DNA from: JAFKKS01 sp050187875
GTDB lineage: Bacteria; Pseudomonadota; Alphaproteobacteria; Rhizobiales; Xanthobacteraceae
DNA: 64,000 bases
Direction: 5' to 3'
NCBI GenBank assembly: GCA_050187875.1
Contig: JBFWXB010000026.1
Location: forward strand, 5,217-69,216
A program made the translations under genes and the position numbers. The first letter of the stretch is position 1; every line of letters starts with the position of its first letter. Shown here piece after piece: positions 53,301 through 60,711 of the stretch. The notes below the pieces were generated by a model. It worked only from the letters and a program-made list of their open reading frames with translations, had not been told where the DNA came from and did no database searches.

Positions 53301-56300
53301 TATAAAAAGCCTCTGCCGGCGGCTGAGTGGGAGGCTCGTCGCTGTATTTTGTGCGGTTGTGCGCGACTGTCAGAAACGCGCGGCCAAGCGGATCAGCGTG
53401 CGCGAGGGCGGGGGTCGCCGCATGTATCGCCGCCTGTTCTGCGGCGCGTTGCTCGTCGGGGCCGAGCGCGCCGCCTTGGCGCTGCGCATGCCACGTCGGC
53501 AGATACTGCGCGGCCGGCAGCCGCCGGAAAAAGTCCCCGACGTCGGCGTCGGTCGCCGGATCGGCAATCAACGCCGTGTCGTTCACGTCCCAATTTTCCT
53601 GGCGCCACGCGCTGAAGCTCACCTTCTCCCAGGTGCTGTTCGGCTGCAGGTTGCCAATCAGGCGCTGCATAGGGTCATAGAACAGGAGCGGTCCGACGCC
53701 GATCCGCGTGTCCGCCTCGAACGATTGCCTGTCAGTGAAAAACGGTTCGAACTGCCGGATCGGGTCGCCTTTGTTGTTGAAGACCGTCCAGCCGCTCGCG
53801 ACCCAACGCGGCGTGACACTGTCATCGGTGAACACCGGGTGGCCGTCGACCAATACGATCCGCCCCGTTGCCGGGTCACGCTGCGGCACCGGTCCGGATT
53901 CGACCCGTCGCTTCTTCTGGATTTCGCGGCCGAAGCCATCGGAATATGAGAAGCTGTGCTGCGTCTTGCTGTGCTGTCCCGGAGCAAGATCGGCGTCATG
54001 GGTCTCGCGCACGATCGCGTAGACGACGTTCGGGGACGGCTGCGGCTGCGCTTTGCTGCGGTAATAAGCCGACAGGTCATAGACGAGCCGCGACGTCGCT
54101 GCGCTAAGAATCGCCTCCGGCGCTCCGAGCGGATCGGCAAGATGCGCTGCAATGACATCGTCCGGCAGATCGGGGATGAAGCCGTCGAGACGATCGCCGC
54201 GCCGCGGCGTCTCGTCGCGTTTTCCCATCACGGCCGTGCCGATGATCATGCCGATGGCATCGAAGCTCGCCGCAACGCGATTGCCGTTCGCATCGGTGGT
54301 GATCGTCGGCGCAAGCACGCGATAGTCGATCGAGGGAACGATGGCGCCGCCTAGTCCGCGCTCGCCGGCGGTGATCCTGTTGCCGAGCGCGTCCTCGGTC
54401 TCCAAAAGCAAAAGATCGTACGCATCGCGGCGAACCGTCGTCACCGCGCCCATCGGCCCCTGATAACGGCACGGCTGGAAGAAATGCTGCTGCGCAAAGG
54501 CAAACTCCTGCGCCGCGCTGTCGCCGCCGGACGGCGAATAGAAAGCGCGTCCGGAGGGGATCCACCACTTCTCATCGCCCGCGAAATGAACGTAACCCGC
54601 GTCAGTGAGCATCACGTCGGAAATGCGCGCGCCATAAACTTGCGCGACCAGGCTTGGCGTCAAAGCAAGCTTGTAGGTTTCAAGCGGCAGTGCTCGCGCC
54701 TCAACCGTTCCGCTCGGCAGCGTCGCCGATAGGTCATCGCTGCGGTAAAGCGTGCGCTCGTGCTCGATCAGGCGCTTCTGCAAGACGCTGGTGTTCGGCG
54801 CAGCTTCGTAAGCAATCTCGATAGCGTTACGCGCGGCGTCACCGATCTGTTCGATCGTGAAACGGCTCTGGTCCGGCGGCAAGGTGATGCCGGTGACCTC
54901 GTAGCTGCGCGTCGCCGACGGCCGCGGCACGCAATGACCGTCCGCGGCATCCACGGCATTGGTGAAATCGTTCTCGGTATAAACGATATGCAACGCGGCT
55001 TGCTGCGCTTGATCATGCGGCGCAAGCGCAGGATCGGGCGCGCGCCGCGAATAGCCGACCGCCGCCGATTTCAGCGTCATGCCGTATTCGTTCGTCTCGA
55101 GGACGAGGTTATGCGAAACCCTCGGATCGTCCGGGACGCGCTCGTAGTTGAAGCCGATGGATTCGCGCGCATAGACGAGAAAAACGGCATGCCGCTGCTG
55201 CCCCTGCGCTTGGACCAACTGCACACCGAAATTCTGCTCGCTGACCGAATACGGGTGCGACGCCTTGTCGGTACCGTCGAGCGCATAGAGCTCCTGGCGC
55301 AGCATCGTGCCCTTGAGGCCCCGGCAGGCCTGGCGTTCCTCCTCGGCGGTCAAGCCCGCCGGCAGCGGCGTATCGTCGAGCAAAAGCCGTTTCGCCTGCG
55401 CATCCGTGAGGCCAGGCTCACGGTAGTACTCACCGACATCACGCTCATCGAGCATCCCGGCGAAGAAGTCCGAGACATGGTCACGTCCGAAATAAGCACC
55501 GGTGTGGAACCAGGTGCGCGTCAGCGCCGGCGGCACATGCGAGGAAGAGTCGATATTGTCGGCCGGCGGCAATGTTTGATCGGCGGCGAGCGCGGCGAAC
55601 TCTTCAGTGTCCCACTTCTCCACCATGCCGAAACCGCGGAACTCGCGTTCAACGCCGTCGTAGAAGCCGTGATGATAGGCGAAGCGCGTGACGAAGCGGT
55701 TGCGGCTGATGTCATCGTAGGTTTCGGTGCGTGCGACCACGTGCACGGGAAACGGCAGGCGCGTGACCCACGGCCGGCCCGCCGCTTGATCCTCGAGGTA
55801 GTAGCGGGTCGAGGAGGCGTATTCGATACGCGTGCGCGCACCGAGATTGTTTTCGATCCCGATGAGCAAATGCGGCTTCTGCCCGCCCATCAGATCGAGG
55901 TAAGCAATCGGCGTGGTCGCCGGGTCTGGCAACGGCGTCGACCACACGAGGCAGGTCGTGCCGTTCGCAAGGAGATCGACCGCACCGACAGACGACACGT
56001 CGTCGATACGTGGGAAATTCGCGAGCGCATAAGGCGCGCTCCACCCGTTGCCGGAATAATTGAAGTAGAGTCGCGGCCCATCGGCGGCAAGATAGATGAT
56101 ATCCGTGACGCCCGACCCGTCGATATCGGAGAGCCGAAGCTGGCGGGGATCGAACAGCTCCGGTGCGTCAAAGACCGGCGCGTTGTTCATTGTGACTTTG
56201 CGCCCAAACCGGCCGTAACCGAGATTGGGCCAATAGCACACCTCGCCGTTGCGGATGCGCACGAGGTCGGCAAGACCGTCGGCCGTCATATCGGCGAGAA

Positions 56301-58068
56301 AAACAGTGCCAGTCGTGTCGTTGAAGACGAGCGACGGACCGGCCGTCTCGTCCGCACCCATGCGGACATACTCCGTGGCGCCGAACCCTGCGTCGGCGAG
56401 TGAGCAGTTCCACGCGATCACGTCGTCCTGCGTGACCATTACGTCGGCAAGGCCATCGCCGGTGAGATCGAGCATGCGTAGATTCGGATCGTCGAAGGCG
56501 ATGTTGAGCTGACGCTCGAAAGCGCGGAAAGGCGACCAATCGTTCTGCGCGTCGCGCCTGAAGAAGCCGGCGTCCGGGCGTGCAAGCTGCACGAAATCGA
56601 GCGCGCCGCGGCCGGAGACGTCGACGAATTGCGCGCGGGCTTCCGGGCCTGCAGACGGCTTCTGCGCGACGAGCTGCTGCGGCCCGAGCCGCCCGCCGCC
56701 GAGATTGGATTTGTACCACCACGCGCCGCCCTGATCGCTCAAGACACCGGCGATGCCCTCACCATTGAGGTCGAGCCATTGGTGCCGAGAGCCGTCGATC
56801 CCATCGGGTAGGTTGGCGCCGCTCGCCTCGTCGAGCGCGACGGCCTCTTCGGCGATATGCGGCCGCGAATAGGTGAGCTCGAGCGGCGGCATCGCACGCG
56901 CGAAGCCGTCGCTGGCGTAGCCGGTCACCATCGCATGGCGCAGGAACGAGCCGAGCCGCGTGCTTCCGGAATGTGCCAGCTCATCGCCGATCGAAAATCC
57001 GGCGGACTGCGGGAAATCGTCGTAGTCGAGCGTCAGCGAACGCACGAGCCGGGGCTGTGGACCCAGCTCGTCGAAGCGGTGGAACATCAAGAAGCGCCGA
57101 CAGCGGCGATAAGTGCGAACGTCGAAACCGGAGCGGTGCGTCGAAAACGGGTCAGGCCGCACTAGCCAAGCACCATCGGGCTCAACGCCCGGCGCGCTTT
57201 CGCGGTGGTCGCCGTAATCGCAAATGAGCTCGAAGAGCCATTGGGCTTGCGCGAGGTCCGGCTGGACGAGCGTCGAGGTTCGATTGCCGTAGCGAACGCG
57301 CTTCAAATAGCGGTTGGCCGTGCGGCTTGCCTCGGTACGATTGGACTCGCACGCCGAAGCACTGTCGATGCCGGCACTGTCCTCGGGGACGTAGTCGTAT
57401 TTCGCGGCGTTGCCTTTGGCGTCATACGACTCGCAGATCAGCCAGGTGAAAATCCGCCGCGGTTCGTCGGGATCAAAAATCCGGCTTGCGGCCGTCCGGC
57501 CGTAAATATTCGCAGCATTGTCGCGCGAGATCGTTCGCCAGTGCATATCGGCGGGATCGGCCTCGCTGATCCATCGCTCGATACGCGCGAAAAGCCCTTC
57601 GATCCTTGGCCGATAGCGCGTGATGCGAAAGCCGTCGCGTCGCTCTTCCTGCGGCGTGCCGTCAGCACCGACGACCGGAACCAGGTCCTCGGCCCCGGCG
57701 AGCAGATACGTGTCGGAGCCTTGGTCGTCACGGTAACGCGGTAGGCCCCGGTCGGTGCGCCGCGAGATGTTCGGAAGCCCAAGGCTCCAACCAAATCCGA
57801 AAGGGCCGTTTCCCGCACCGGAATCGTAGGTCAGTGTCAGCGACGGGGTGAAGCCGGCGCGTCCAGGGCTGAGAGGCAGCGGAATCGAAAGCGCACCCGT
57901 GCCCGTGACCGGATTTGCGCTGAATGTTTCGCCGATCCCTTGGATCGCGCCGCCGCCTTTGGGCGTCGATATCGTGGGCGCGGAAAATCGTTCGTCTCTC
58001 GCTGCGGCCGCCTTGCCGCCCTGGTTCGCGCTGGACGCCGATCGCCAATCGAAATTCACTTTGGCCAC
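50344..58068 (-). CDS. Fused Tc toxin TcB-TcC subunit with Rhs core and variable C-terminal effector
   Basis: A 2574-residue chain joining TcB and TcC, which in Photorhabdus are usually separate. Residues about 30-330 form the SpvB domain (TGTGALSIPLPLSPGRAGFTP, GPFGFGWSLGLPNISRRTD). Residues 400-700 are FG-GAP/VCBS-like propeller repeats, and 690-1000 are the TcdB middle regions. From about 1500 are YD/Rhs repeats, ending in the Rhs core (ERDEESGLQYHGARYYAPWL, DPKGIDGGPNLYVYANNSP). Cleavage is expected near DRDG at about 2239-2242. The last 332 residues are the candidate toxin. GTG start at 58068 is the only in-frame start (an in-frame TGA lies two codons above); its ribosome site is weak. 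Confidence 0.9.
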   Translation of the reverse strand: MAKVNFDWRSASSANQGGKAAAARDERFSAPTISTPKGGGAIQGIGETFSANPVTGTGALSIPLPLSPGRAGFTPSLTLTYDSGAGNGPFGFGWSLGLPNISRRTDRGLPRYRDDQGSDTYLLAGAEDLVPVVGADGTPQEERRDGFRITRYRPRIEGLFARIERWISEADPADMHWRTISRDNAANIYGRTAASRIFDPDEPRRIFTWLICESYDAKGNAAKYDYVPEDSAGIDSASACESNRTEASRTANRYLKRVRYGNRTSTLVQPDLAQAQWLFELICDYGDHRESAPGVEPDGAWLVRPDPFSTHRSGFDVRTYRRCRRFLMFHRFDELGPQPRLVRSLTLDYDDFPQSAGFSIGDELAHSGSTRLGSFLRHAMVTGYASDGFARAMPPLELTYSRPHIAEEAVALDEASGANLPDGIDGSRHQWLDLNGEGIAGVLSDQGGAWWYKSNLGGGRLGPQQLVAQKPSAGPEARAQFVDVSGRGALDFVQLARPDAGFFRRDAQNDWSPFRAFERQLNIAFDDPNLRMLDLTGDGLADVMVTQDDVIAWNCSLADAGFGATEYVRMGADETAGPSLVFNDTTGTVFLADMTADGLADLVRIRNGEVCYWPNLGYGRFGRKVTMNNAPVFDAPELFDPRQLRLSDIDGSGVTDIIYLAADGPRLYFNYSGNGWSAPYALANFPRIDDVSSVGAVDLLANGTTCLVWSTPLPDPATTPIAYLDLMGGQKPHLLIGIENNLGARTRIEYASSTRYYLEDQAAGRPWVTRLPFPVHVVARTETYDDISRNRFVTRFAYHHGFYDGVEREFRGFGMVEKWDTEEFAALAADQTLPPADNIDSSSHVPPALTRTWFHTGAYFGRDHVSDFFAGMLDERDVGEYYREPGLTDAQAKRLLLDDTPLPAGLTAEEERQACRGLKGTMLRQELYALDGTDKASHPYSVSEQNFGVQLVQAQGQQRHAVFLVYARESIGFNYERVPDDPRVSHNLVLETNEYGMTLKSAAVGYSRRAPDPALAPHDQAQQAALHIVYTENDFTNAVDAADGHCVPRPSATRSYEVTGITLPPDQSRFTIEQIGDAARNAIEIAYEAAPNTSVLQKRLIEHERTLYRSDDLSATLPSGTVEARALPLETYKLALTPSLVAQVYGARISDVMLTDAGYVHFAGDEKWWIPSGRAFYSPSGGDSAAQEFAFAQQHFFQPCRYQGPMGAVTTVRRDAYDLLLLETEDALGNRITAGERGLGGAIVPSIDYRVLAPTITTDANGNRVAASFDAIGMIIGTAVMGKRDETPRRGDRLDGFIPDLPDDVIAAHLADPLGAPEAILSAATSRLVYDLSAYYRSKAQPQPSPNVVYAIVRETHDADLAPGQHSKTQHSFSYSDGFGREIQKKRRVESGPVPQRDPATGRIVLVDGHPVFTDDSVTPRWVASGWTVFNNKGDPIRQFEPFFTDRQSFEADTRIGVGPLLFYDPMQRLIGNLQPNSTWEKVSFSAWRQENWDVNDTALIADPATDADVGDFFRRLPAAQYLPTWHAQRQGGALGPDEQRAAEQAAIHAATPALAHADPLGRAFLTVAHNRTKYSDEPPTQPPAEAFYTVRVAFDIEGNQRQVFDAADRLIAQYDYDILGNRIHSASMEAGERRALANVLGQPAYAWDSRGNRVRTVYDPLQRPTDVFLREGDGPERLVGRTAYGEGLPDAEAHNARGKPIQQFDQAGVATADDYDFKGNVLTSRRQLAQDYKTVIDWSASVPLETDIYVSSSRFDALNRPIEVTASDASVVRQTFNEDNLLESIEANLRGEAATTVFVGNVDYDAKGRRTRIEYGNGVTTDYAFDRLTSRLTSIITRRDPAQFPDDCPQTPAAGWPGCQIQNLTYTYDPKGNITHIRDDAQQTIYFRNRRIEPSADYAYDATYRLIEASGREHLGQVSGTPAPGSYNDRTRIGILLSASDGNAMGRYVERYAYDAAGNFAQVAHRGSDPLNPGWTRVYACDETSQLEPAKRSNRLTSTTIATPETYSVNGDGYDAHGNMLRMPQLQAMQWDFRNQLRMTQRQAVNADDGDGVARAGERTWYVYDASGQRVRKVTEAASGDLREQRIYLKGFEVYRREGADPLVRETLHITDDAQRVASIETRTQGADASAQRLIRYQFTNQLGSAVLELDHLAQVISYEEYTPFGCSSFQAVRSQTETPRRYRYIGKERDEESGLQYHGARYYAPWLGRWVSTDPKGIDGGPNLYVYANNSPVLLLDRDGKQPALNSNFQNGWTYKSSPGVIFFQYEPGTFAYSDDDFKTIKPIDNKKVSIILNNGIPILDFLDEAVYEVPEMLLDPNPGEISSAGTRWHAKGPRQFYRNPRALDYAMAGYTKEAEIWEAGHGCAGCHIEFLTNGPVPNSQLDLDRYTRVALLTKLAADIIGAKYDPRSPFTYVGMGFKHVKNAAALQAEADALAAGAMADLGWAPTVPLSLAERERLDNAIRQRMDELGIPKNVQQPFAVGNKVGNNIRPSGGGPGAIWIDSGILSNTPHWPEWNAANLETRVDAILAHEWAEHQGATHLGAVLTGQETTLKITEQARQLLDSMPIAPWGD

Positions 58069-58220
58069 TCCGCATCATCGATGAGAAAGCGCCTCAGAAA
58101 CTCGAAGAAAATTTTGCGTCTTGTTGAGCATCCGATCAGATCGAATGCCCGGGCGCAACGGATCTCATATGGCAACGAAGTGACGTTCAGCGCCGTCGCG
58201 ATACCGAGACGACGGCACGG

Positions 58221-58252
58221 AACGCGCTACCATTGTACGTCGGCAGCGCGTT
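58221..58252. promoter_or_regulatory. Inverted repeat upstream of the toxin genes
   Basis: Perfect 8-bp arms AACGCGCT and AGCGCGTT flank a 16-bp spacer, 153 bp upstream of the TcBC start. The arrangement fits an operator for a dimeric regulator. The rest of 58069-58363, about 295 bp, contains an AT-rich patch near 58287-58320 that could hold the promoter, and no supported gene. Confidence 0.4.
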
Positions 58253-58363
58253 CTCTGGAAGAGAGCATCGTGAGGTTCGCAAAAGACTAAAATTATTGTC
58301 AGCTTTTCAGGAGAATTCTACGTCACTCGCTATAGAGATTCTCGTGACAGATTGAGCAACATC

Positions 58364-58555
58364 ATGAAGAGCAGCCTGCCGCGAACCCTCGCCAAGCTTC
58401 AGGCTTATGCATTGCCGCTCCAGCGAGAGCGCGATGTCGAAGCCGGATTGAAAAGCTTTGGTGACCTCTTGAGGCGCGAGGCGCGGCGCTTGAGCTTCGA
58501 CGACCAGCCTAGCGACTTTCGCGCCGCGCAGGCGTTCAACGCCGCCGATGTGTGA
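58364..58555 (+). CDS. Small AtzG-like (DUF4089-type) protein, possible
   Basis: A 63-residue ORF (MKSSLPRTLAKLQAYALPLQ to the AAQAFNAADV end). The pattern of an amphipathic helix, L.LP.ERD, a second helix, then a short acidic segment and F resembles AtzG-like subunits that partner GatA-type amidases. It overlaps by 8 bp the truncated amidase that follows, the normal AtzG-amidase gene order. The resemblance is by eye and short, so confidence is moderate. A TTG at 58352 is an alternative start. Confidence 0.45.
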   Translation: MKSSLPRTLAKLQAYALPLQRERDVEAGLKSFGDLLRREARRLSFDDQPSDFRAAQAFNAADV

Positions 58556-58727
58556 CGCGCTTTGTAATCTCGATCTCACGGCGATTGCGCGCTTGATCCA
58601 CAACAGAGAGGTCACCTCCGTCGACGTGACGAAAGCTTGCCTCGCGCGCATCCAGGAATGGCAACCCAAAATCAACGCTTTCATCGCGGTGGACCACGTC
58701 GACGACGGCGAGCCGCGGGCTGAGTGA
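58548..58727 (+). pseudogene. Truncated amidase (GatA/AtzE-like) N-terminal remnant
   Basis: Fifty-nine codons read MCDALCNLDLTAIARLIHNR and continue REVTSVDVTKACLARIQEW and INAFIAVDHVDDGEPRAE before TGA. This is the standard N-terminus of amidase-signature enzymes (usually 450-490 aa), cut off well before the Lys-Ser-Ser catalytic region. No continuation was seen in the other frames to 58930, so the gene looks deleted rather than frameshifted. It overlaps the AtzG-like ORF by 8 bp. The broken operon lies beside the toxin locus, which may mark a rearrangement boundary. Confidence 0.65.
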
Positions 58728-58917
58728 AGCGTGCGAATCCTGAAACGTCATCTGCGCTTGCCGCCGGAAGGCTTTCAGCGCAATGCGGCGCGGGACCGAG
58801 ATAGATCAGCGCGCGGTTGTATCAAAGTACAATTCACCAACCAAGGCACTTCGGGCCGAGGCGAAGCGGCTTATGCGTCGATGGCAAATTTACGCTTGAC
58901 GGCGATCAGATAGCACT

Positions 58918-58935
58918 ATTGTCTTATACGACAAT
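58918..58935. promoter_or_regulatory. Palindrome overlapping the start of the XRE-cupin gene
   Basis: ATTGTC(T)TATA(C)GACAAT is an 18-bp palindrome with 16 of 18 symmetric positions that ends inside the ATG of the regulator gene. A TTGACG at 58896-58901 is a possible -35. A site on top of the translation start is well suited to autorepression by the encoded XRE protein, which is inference. Confidence 0.5.
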
Positions 58936-59728
58936 GCGCGCAACCGCCGTCAAATCGCAAAAATTGAACGGGCGAACCCGGCCGCCCAAAGCGCGATCGC
59001 GCGCGAGAAAGCGCGCGCCGGCTTCGCGCGAAACGCTCGGGCCCCGTGTCAGGCGATTGCGAAAGGACGCCGGGCTGACGTTGAAGCAGTTGGCGGCCCG
59101 AACCGGCCTTGCGTTCTCGACCATCGCCAAAGTCGAAACGAGCAAGATATCGCCGACCTATGAGAACATTCTCCGCTTGGCGCACGGATTGAACGTCGAT
59201 GTCACGGAGCTTTTCGCATCGCAGACGACGGAGATGACCTCCGGCCGCCGGACCTGGACACGCGCCGGCGAAGGTGCCAGGCACGTCTCGCCGCAATATG
59301 AATATCAAATGCTGTGCGTCGATATCGCGCGCAAAAAATTCATCCCCCTGCTCACGACGATCCGCGCGCACGACATTGCGCAATTTCCCCAGTTACTGCG
59401 GCACCAAGGCGAAGAATTCATCTTCGTGATTTCAGGCGAGATCGACGTCTTCACCGACCAATACGAGCCGCTACGATTGCGGCCTGGTGACAGTTGTTAT
59501 TTCGACAGCACCATGGGGCACGCCTGCGTGTCCGCAGGAAAGATCGACGCGGTCATCCTTTGGGTGTGCTCGCGTATCGATCCGCCGCTCGATGGCGTCG
59601 TGCCGCCGATACGGATCGGCAGCAGCGATGCGTCGCCGACCCAGCTGCTTTCAAATGGCAAACACCCGACCCGCGGGGCAAGGGAGAAAGCCGCAACAAG
59701 GAACCCTAAGGAGGAGAAACAGAGATGA
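58934..59728 (+). CDS. XRE-family regulator with C-terminal cupin domain
   Basis: A 264-residue regulator: a basic N-terminal tail, helix-turn-helix at about 36-92 (LGPRVRRLRKDAGLTLKQLA, GLAFSTIAKVETSKISPTYE) and a cupin ligand domain at about 150-225 (HQGEEFIFVISGEI, LRPGDSCYFDSTMGHA). XRE-cupin proteins usually sense a small molecule or its amine/aldehyde products and control neighbouring catabolic genes. It overlaps the TctC gene by 4 bp (ATGA), so the regulator and transporter are co-translated. The ATG at 58934 is favoured over a TTG 39 codons earlier. Confidence 0.88.
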   Translation: MRATAVKSQKLNGRTRPPKARSRARKRAPASRETLGPRVRRLRKDAGLTLKQLAARTGLAFSTIAKVETSKISPTYENILRLAHGLNVDVTELFASQTTEMTSGRRTWTRAGEGARHVSPQYEYQMLCVDIARKKFIPLLTTIRAHDIAQFPQLLRHQGEEFIFVISGEIDVFTDQYEPLRLRPGDSCYFDSTMGHACVSAGKIDAVILWVCSRIDPPLDGVVPPIRIGSSDASPTQLLSNGKHPTRGAREKAATRNPKEEKQR

Positions 59729-60711
59729 ACCAGGACCGTTGGACTCGACGCAGTGTTTTGTCGTTGCTTGCCGCCTCTACCCTCACATCGACGGGGTGGA
59801 CACAAAGCGAAAAATTTCCGACGCGGCGCGTCACGCTGACGGTCCCCTACGGCGCCGGATCGACCAACGATATCTTCGCCCGGATTGTCGCTGAAGGCCT
59901 GACCGCGCAGCTTGGACAGTCGGTGATCGTGGAGAACAAGCCTGGCGCCGGCGGCACGCTCGGCATCGGCCAAGTGACGCGCGCCCCGGCGGACGGCTAT
60001 ACGCTCGCGCTGATTTCGACGAGTTCGATCCCCATCAACCGCGCGCTGTATAAGAGCCTTTCCTACGATCCGGTGCGCGATCTCTTCCCCGTCGGCATCC
60101 CCTGCACCACGCCGAACGCGCTGATCGTTTCGGCGGACCAGAACATCAACACGGTCGCCGAGCTTGTCACCAAAGCGAAGACGATGTCGCCGCCGCGCTA
60201 CAACTCGGCCGGCAGCGGAACCTCCCAGCACCTGTCCGGCGTCCTGTTCTCCCGGTTGACGGGAATCAACGCCGAGCACGTCCCCTATCGCGGCCAGGAA
60301 GGCATCACGGGAATGATGGGCGGCCAGACGCTGTTCGGATTCGCCTCCATCCCCTCGGTCGTCGGCCTCGTTCGCGCCGGCAAGCTGAAGATTCTCGCCG
60401 TCAGCGGCAGCAAACCGTCGAGCGCATTCCCTGACGTTCCGACACTGGTCTCGCTCGGCTTTCCCGATTTTTCTTACGGCGAGATCTGGTATGGCGTCGC
60501 GACGCCTTCGGCGACCCCGGCTCCGGTCAAGAAAACCTTGACCGAGGCGATGACCGCCGTTGCCGCCAAGCCGGATATCCGCGAGCGCCTTTCGAAGGCC
60601 GGCTTCGACCTAGCGGCGCCGATGAACGACGAAGAGCGCAAGAAGTTCGTCGACAAGCAGGTGGTCTTCTGGGGTGATCTGGTGAGCGCATCAGGCGCCA
60701 AGGCGGACTGA
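59725..60711 (+). CDS. tctC: Tripartite tricarboxylate transporter substrate-binding protein (TctC/Bug family)
   Basis: A 328-residue extracytoplasmic binding protein with a twin-arginine signal (TRRSVLSLLAASTLTSTG). Mature features are RRVTLTVPYGAGSTNDIFAR and ENKPGAGGTLGIG, the Bug-family carboxylate-binding loops. It should capture a carboxylate or amino-acid-like anion for the TctAB membrane pair encoded two genes later. The ATG overlaps the regulator stop, and its own stop overlaps the dipeptidase start. Confidence 0.93.
   Translation: MNQDRWTRRSVLSLLAASTLTSTGWTQSEKFPTRRVTLTVPYGAGSTNDIFARIVAEGLTAQLGQSVIVENKPGAGGTLGIGQVTRAPADGYTLALISTSSIPINRALYKSLSYDPVRDLFPVGIPCTTPNALIVSADQNINTVAELVTKAKTMSPPRYNSAGSGTSQHLSGVLFSRLTGINAEHVPYRGQEGITGMMGGQTLFGFASIPSVVGLVRAGKLKILAVSGSKPSSAFPDVPTLVSLGFPDFSYGEIWYGVATPSATPAPVKKTLTEAMTAVAAKPDIRERLSKAGFDLAAPMNDEERKKFVDKQVVFWGDLVSASGAKAD

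Noticed and set aside
51337..53949. An 870-codon plus-strand open frame inside the TcBC gene
   Set aside because: It is opposite the Rhs repeats and core, which are clear on the minus strand; it is a GC-bias artefact.
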